NCBI GenBank assembly: GCA_035294325.1 | Contig: DATGLE010000221.1 | Span: 1 to 23,545, forward strand | Reading direction: 5' to 3' | Length of the DNA stretch: 23,545 bases | DNA from: DATGLE01 sp035294325 | Lineage (GTDB): Bacteria; Chloroflexota; Ktedonobacteria; Ktedonobacterales; Ktedonobacteraceae | The notes under the pieces: model-generated | The model's database searches: none | Told to the model about the DNA's origin: nothing | The model's input: only the letters and a program-made list of their open reading frames with translations | Made by a program: the position numbers and the translations under genes | Shown here: piece after piece, positions 21,839 to 23,545 of the stretch | Layout of the letters: each line of letters opens with the position of its first letter | Position numbering within the stretch: the first letter of the stretch is position 1

Positions 21839-22390
21839 TTGCAATATCACAACTATTATAAAATTGCAAGCATTCGAGAGGAGAGATACATCATCAGCCA
21901 CGACTATAACCCTGAAGCGCTGGCTCGGAACCTCATCGCGTTCCGGCGCATACTCTGGCGCGAGATGATCCGCAGCACTGTCAAGGACTCGAGCGAATTT
22001 GACATATCGCTGCTCCAGTTTCTCACACTGTTTCTACTCATCACTGAGAGCGAGATGACGGTCAAACGTGTGGCCGCACTGCTTGGGCGTTCCGAATCGG
22101 CAACCAGTCGCATGCTCGATCAACTGGTGGCGCGCGGACTGGTCTGCCGCCGTGAGGGCGAGCGTGATCGCAGGGTGAAGCGCGTCTCCCTCAGTGAGAA
22201 CGGGCGCTCCTTTGTCGCCGCACTCGAACAGAAACGAGCGGCGACCCAGATAATGGTCATGAAATATCTCTCGCCTGAAGAGAGAGCGGTTGTTGCGCAA
22301 GCCATGCAGTTGCTCGCCGACGCCGCAAGGAGGCATGCAGGTGAACATACAGAATCAGAAACAACCGGGACGGAGCACACGGACGAGTAG
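21839..22390 (+). CDS. MarR-family transcriptional regulator
   Basis: A winged-helix regulator, up to 183 residues. The wHTH runs through VKRVAALLGRSESATSRMLD, then QLVARGLVCRREGERDRRVK and RVSLSENG, with the recognition helix at SESATSRMLDQL and the wing at REGERDRR; helices on either side form the dimer. The only standard in-frame start upstream is TTG at 21839, which has no ribosome site. A strong GAGAGGAGAG (21876-21885) instead points to ATC at 21890 or 21893, giving about 165 residues beginning near ISHDYNPEAL. The true start is therefore unresolved. The gene overlaps the next one by 50 nt, so the two are probably co-regulated. MarR proteins commonly repress nearby genes and release DNA on binding small aromatic compounds. 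Confidence 0.88.
   Translation: MQYHNYYKIASIREERYIISHDYNPEALARNLIAFRRILWREMIRSTVKDSSEFDISLLQFLTLFLLITESEMTVKRVAALLGRSESATSRMLDQLVARGLVCRREGERDRRVKRVSLSENGRSFVAALEQKRAATQIMVMKYLSPEERAVVAQAMQLLADAARRHAGEHTESETTGTEHTDE
21857..21895 (+). promoter_or_regulatory. Putative -10 box and ribosome site of the MarR gene
   Basis: TATAAA (21857-21862) could be a -10 box, although no good -35 is spaced correctly. GAGAGGAGAG (21876-21885) is a strong Shine-Dalgarno, but the following in-frame codons are ATC ATC (21890-21895). If this -10 is used, the TTG at 21839 would not be in the transcript. Confidence 0.4.
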
Positions 22391-23545
22391 CTTACCATTC
22401 GTTCTCCCACTGAGCGCTATCGATGCCAGCCTCCTGCCCGGCGTCGGAGGCAAGGCTGCCAACCTGGGCGAGATGCTGCGAGCCGGGCTGCCGGTGCCCG
22501 AAGGCTTCTGCGTCACCACAGCGGCTTACCAGCTCGCCAGCCAGCAGGCCAATCTCGAACCTATGCTCGATGCGCTCGCCGCAACAGAGGCAGGAGATAG
22601 CGCATGCCTGGAGCGCTATGCCGCCGAGATACGTGACGCTCTGCTCAAAGTCCCGATGCCCCCGGCCATCGCCGACGCTATCCGCGAAGCCTATCGCGAG
22701 CCAGTTGCCGTGGCCGTGCGCTCCTCCGCTACCGCCGAAGACCTGCCTTTCGCCAGCTTCGCCGGCCAGCAGGATACCTACCTCAACATCATCGGGATCG
22801 ATGCGCTGCTGGATGCCGTGCGGCGCTGCTGGGCTTCTTTGTGGACCCCGCGCGCGGTCAGTTATCGCGCCAGCAATCACATCGATGCGCGCAGCGTGTA
22901 CCTGGCGGTGGTGGTCCAGCGCATGGTCAACGCGAGCGTCGCGGGCGTCCTCTTCACGGCCAATCCGCTCACCGGGCGCCGTCACCAGGCCGTCATCGAC
23001 GCGAACCCTGGCCTGGGTGAAGCAGTAGTCTCCGGAGCCGTCAATCCCGATCATTTTGTAGTCAATATGGATAACGCCGAGATCGTCGAGCGCCGCCTGG
23101 GTGAGAAACGCGTGCGTATCCGCGCGCTCGCCGGCGGCGGAACGGAGCGTATCGAGTCGGAGATGCAAACCACAGAGCCATGCCTGAGCGACGAGCAGAT
23201 TGTTGAACTGGCGAAGCTGGGGATGCGGACCGAAGCGCACTTCAGGAGGCCGCAGGATATCGAATGGGCCATCGATGACGCGGGCAAACTCTGGCTGACG
23301 CAGGCGCGCCCGATCACAACGCTCTTTCCGCTGCCAGCAGACGCTCCCTCTCCAGCAGACGATATTCGCCTGTACTTCTCGGTCAACGTTGCCCAGGGAG
23401 TCTACGGCCCGTTCACGCCGATGGGCATAGCTTTCTTCCGCCTGCTGGCGGGCGCCGGCGCAGCCGGGGCAGGCTTTCCCCCCCGTGATCCGCTGGCCGG
23501 TCCCGCTTTCATGAAAGAGGCTGCTCATCGCCTCTTCCTCGATCT
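22341..23545 (+). CDS. PEP synthase/rifampin phosphotransferase-like protein, 5' part
   Basis: The open frame runs to the window end: 401 codons, no stop. It matches the pyruvate/PEP-dikinase N-terminal ATP-grasp domain: GVGGKAANLGEMLRAGLPVP (34-53) and EGFCVTT, VAVRSSATAEDLPFASFAGQ (124-143) with QDTYLN, the strand VVVQRMV, AGVLFTANPLTG (201-212), GLGEAVVSG (224-232) and LWLTQARPITT (318-328), then a linker entering the next domain (VNVAQGVYGPFTPMG). PEP synthase makes PEP from pyruvate; rifampin phosphotransferases share this domain. The C-terminal swivelling His domain lies outside the window, so the type is undecided. A GTG at 22341 has AAGGAGG 7 nt upstream and starts 50 nt inside the MarR gene; an ATG at 22335 is too close to that site. 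A 378-residue antisense frame here is a shadow. Confidence 0.9.
   Translation, partial: MNIQNQKQPGRSTRTSSLPFVLPLSAIDASLLPGVGGKAANLGEMLRAGLPVPEGFCVTTAAYQLASQQANLEPMLDALAATEAGDSACLERYAAEIRDALLKVPMPPAIADAIREAYREPVAVAVRSSATAEDLPFASFAGQQDTYLNIIGIDALLDAVRRCWASLWTPRAVSYRASNHIDARSVYLAVVVQRMVNASVAGVLFTANPLTGRRHQAVIDANPGLGEAVVSGAVNPDHFVVNMDNAEIVERRLGEKRVRIRALAGGGTERIESEMQTTEPCLSDEQIVELAKLGMRTEAHFRRPQDIEWAIDDAGKLWLTQARPITTLFPLPADAPSPADDIRLYFSVNVAQGVYGPFTPMGIAFFRLLAGAGAAGAGFPPRDPLAGPAFMKEAAHRLFLD

Noticed and set aside
22392..23528. 378-codon open frame on the - strand
   Set aside because: It lies opposite the PEP-synthase-like frame, which shows clear conserved motifs; the antisense protein resembles nothing.

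Overview
The window is about 23.5 kb of bacterial chromosome, moderately GC-rich, with a lower-GC stretch around 15.2-18.2 kb. Gene content fits a Chloroflexota bacterium, probably Ktedonobacteria-like: menaquinone genes, a PflX-type radical SAM protein, a Ser/Thr-pseudokinase, a TnpB element without TnpA, and many palindromic intergenic repeats. This assignment is inference; there is no rRNA gene to anchor it.

Layout. 0-2.1 kb: uvrB (nucleotide excision repair). 2.2-5.1 kb: a polyamine cluster on the + strand with a deoxyhypusine/homospermidine-synthase homologue, a small pyruvoyl decarboxylase of the SpeD family and an agmatinase-family ureohydrolase. A ridA remnant follows on the - strand. 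5.4-9.0 kb: a lipoprotein, an Arg/Gly/Ser/Pro-rich low-complexity protein with a long structured leader, and a PflX-like radical SAM protein. 9.3-11.0 kb: polyprenyl diphosphate synthase and menG, which fit menaquinone side-chain synthesis and ring methylation. 11.3-16.1 kb (- strand): a zinc-ribbon/pseudokinase/membrane-anchored protein, a small Cys-rich protein, an Mrp-type Fe-S ATPase and an HTH-GNAT fusion. 16.2-18.2 kb: a structured leader, a small ORF with an apparent +1 frameshift, and an atypical TnpB. 18.3-20.4 kb: a HAD phosphatase and a Cys/Met-metabolism PLP enzyme, ending in a bidirectional terminator shared with a PRC-barrel/BON protein on the - strand. 21.4-21.8 kb: a MITE-like insertion and a palindromic element. 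21.8-23.5 kb: a MarR regulator overlapping the start of a PEP-synthase/rifampin-phosphotransferase-like enzyme that runs off the window.

The most unusual signal is not a gene. Eight intergenic positions carry long inverted repeats, several with perfect or G-U-only stems of 28-29 bp, and their stem sequences are unrelated to one another. Three of them (7.9, 13.6 and 21.7 kb) share one architecture: a small hairpin, a unique long hairpin with a 3-nt loop, then a conserved 18-mer (GCGAAGCGCCGCAGGCGC) that is itself a mini-hairpin. Two others overlap stop codons. This looks like an undescribed family of palindromic elements with conserved flanks and site-specific cores.

Other points of interest are a polyamine route that may start from arginine rather than AdoMet, a TnpB lacking the usual zinc finger and the usual RuvC-II glutamate position, and a MarR gene whose good Shine-Dalgarno sequence is not followed by a standard start codon.
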